Source: Actinomycetota bacterium (lineage in GTDB: Bacteria; Actinomycetota; Coriobacteriia; Anaerosomatales; JAHIQC01). Taken from it: 6,104 nt of DNA. Position 1 is the stretch's first letter. Each line of letters begins with the position of its first letter. The stretch lies in NCBI GenBank assembly GCA_018902765.1, contig JAHIQC010000183.1:1-6104 (forward strand), written 5' to 3'. Below, piece by piece: positions 4,864 through 6,104 of this stretch. The position numbers were made by a program, and so were the translations under genes. The notes beneath the pieces are model-generated. The model ran no database searches. It was given only the letters and a program-made list of their open reading frames with translations, and was not told the origin of the DNA.

Positions 4864-6104
4864 TCAGTCGCGCAAGAAGCCCAACGACAGCGCAAGCAGA
4901 CGCATTCGCTCGGACAACCCAGCGGCGGCATCGGCATAGAAGTGATCCACGAGCGACGCTCCGGATGTGTGGCCCATGGCCTCATCCATGCGCTTGAGCG
5001 CCACCTGCATGTGATCGACAGTGCAGCTGCGATCCTCGGAAGTGATGGACATCCCGCCTTGGGTGATGGCAAACGGAATCGTATGTGTCACGAAGTACCC
5101 GTTCAGTTCGTGCTCCACATTCGATGCAAGCCGAGGACCGCCGAGCCGTCTGAAACTCGTGAGCATGCCGTCGGCAAGTGCGACGAAGATCGCTTGCACC
5201 TCATCGGGGTGCACGTCCTCGGTGGCAATCGCGGTGTCAGGAACGACCGCGGGGCACTCCCCGAGCCTGCGCACGAAGAAGGCGACTATGCGCTCGTCAA
5301 ACTGCTGCGCCGAACAGCGCTCAAGTTCCTCGATCGCGTCCTCGGTCGTGCGGCCCTTGCGGTAGGGTCGATCAGCGATCATCGCCTCGTATGCGTCAGC
5401 CACCGTAAGGATCCGTGCCAGCAGCGGTATCTCCTCACCCTTGAGGCCGGCGGGGTATCCCGAGCCGTCCCACGCCTCGTGGTGATGCCGCACAACGGGG
5501 GTGATAGGCCATGGGAAACCGACCGGCTTCAGGATATTGGCGCCGATGAGCGGGTGGTGACGCATCTCGCCCATCTCAGCATCTGTAAGACTTCCCGGCT
5601 TGAGCAAGATCTCCTCGCGTACGCCGATCTTTCCGATGTCGTGAAGATACGCGGCCATTTCCAGAGCGATCCTCTGTTCGTGAGACAGTTCCATCTCCTC
5701 GGCAATCTGCACCGCGAAGGTCGCTACACGCTCGGAATGACCTCTGGTGTATGGGTCCTTCGCATCGACCGCTGCGGCCAAGGATCGCACCGTGGACAGG
5801 TAGGCGTCCTGCAAGCTCGAGAACAGCTCGATGTTGCCCACCGCGATGGTGACGTGGTTTGCGATGGTCGAGAGCAGGCGAACATCGTCGCTCGTGAACC
5901 GGAATGTCTGATCGTGGCTACCGACCGTGATGGCACCAAGCGTGCCTTCCGCCGAGATGAGCGGGACGCACAGAGCAGCTGATGCGCCGGTGACCTCGTC
6001 GATTCGCGCCTCTTTGGGATCGCGCGGAGGATTGAATATGAGCGGTCGACCCTCGCGAATCACCCATTCGGACATCGAGCTGCGCAAAGCGTCATCGTCC
6101 CGCA
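4864..6104 (-). CDS. GAF + HD-GYP domain protein, probable cyclic-di-GMP phosphodiesterase (5' end missing)
   Basis: The protein probably hydrolyses cyclic di-GMP in response to a signal bound by the N-terminal GAF domain. The frame is open to the high-coordinate edge, so the true start lies outside; the TTG at 6087 is internal. Visible parts, in order: the C-terminal portion of a GAF domain (ALCVPLISAEGTLGAITVG, then FTSDDVRLLSTIANHVTIAV; ~5985-5830); a helical linker; and an intact HD-GYP domain. The latter has HSERV, the metal-binding LHDIGK (HDIGK at 5643-5629), MRHHP, the signature HHHEAWDGSGYPAGLKG (~5487-5437), and ARILTVADAYEAM with the last metal Asp. After it come ~115 residues (~5205-4867) that I cannot assign, including RRLGGPRLASNVEHELNGYF and IPFAI. 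No membrane segment is visible in this part. The gene ends 157 bases before lysC, which has its own promoter, so the two are probably not functionally linked. Confidence 0.93.
   Translation of the reverse strand, partial: RDDDALRSSMSEWVIREGRPLIFNPPRDPKEARIDEVTGASAALCVPLISAEGTLGAITVGSHDQTFRFTSDDVRLLSTIANHVTIAVGNIELFSSLQDAYLSTVRSLAAAVDAKDPYTRGHSERVATFAVQIAEEMELSHEQRIALEMAAYLHDIGKIGVREEILLKPGSLTDAEMGEMRHHPLIGANILKPVGFPWPITPVVRHHHEAWDGSGYPAGLKGEEIPLLARILTVADAYEAMIADRPYRKGRTTEDAIEELERCSAQQFDERIVAFFVRRLGECPAVVPDTAIATEDVHPDEVQAIFVALADGMLTSFRRLGGPRLASNVEHELNGYFVTHTIPFAITQGGMSITSEDRSCTVDHMQVALKRMDEAMGHTSGASLVDHFYADAAAGLSERMRLLALSLGFLRD

Noticed and set aside
4942..5982. 346-codon plus-strand open frame
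   Set aside because: It is antisense to the GAF/HD-GYP gene with canonical metal-binding motifs; its His/Arg-rich translation shows no recognisable domain.

Overview
The window is GC-rich bacterial chromosomal DNA in which every supported gene lies on the minus strand, so transcription runs from the high coordinates to the low ones. The protein sequences suggest a high-GC Gram-positive of the Actinomycetota. The aspartokinase has the short, two-ACT, actinobacterial/Bacillus-type architecture with an internal second start, and it sits directly before asd as in actinobacteria. The histidine kinase H-box (SHELATPVAGIRGYTNIL) is of a kind I associate with deep actinobacterial lineages such as Coriobacteriia-like bacteria. 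That placement is an inference from protein style, not a measured assignment. I see no mobile element, tRNA, rRNA or CRISPR array.

Layout in order of transcription: (1) 6104-4864, the 3' part of a GAF + HD-GYP protein, a probable cyclic-di-GMP phosphodiesterase, with an unassigned C-terminal region; its 5' end is outside the window. (2) 4863-4707, a 157-base intergenic region with a good extended -10 promoter and a strong hairpin at the predicted 5' end of the next transcript. (3) 4706-3450, lysC (aspartate kinase), with an internal in-frame start at 3968 preceded by a perfect Shine-Dalgarno, predicted to give a separate regulatory beta subunit. (4) 3446-2424, asd (aspartate-semialdehyde dehydrogenase), 3 bases after lysC. 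(5) 2357-1677, an OmpR/PhoB-family response regulator. (6) 1672-191, its partner membrane histidine kinase, 4 bases after the regulator. (7) 116-1, the N-terminus of an unrecognised protein that starts at GTG and runs off the window.

Functionally, lysC-asd carry the first two steps of the aspartate pathway (aspartate to aspartyl phosphate to aspartate semialdehyde), feeding lysine/diaminopimelate, threonine, methionine and isoleucine. The two-component pair is an ordinary, apparently intact membrane signalling system. Only 66 bases separate it from asd, with no convincing terminator, so read-through from lysC-asd is possible, but a functional link is not shown.

I did not find a clearly new system. 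The points most worth a second look are the internal beta start in lysC, the structured lysC leader with its promoter, and the unassigned C-terminal region of the HD-GYP protein.
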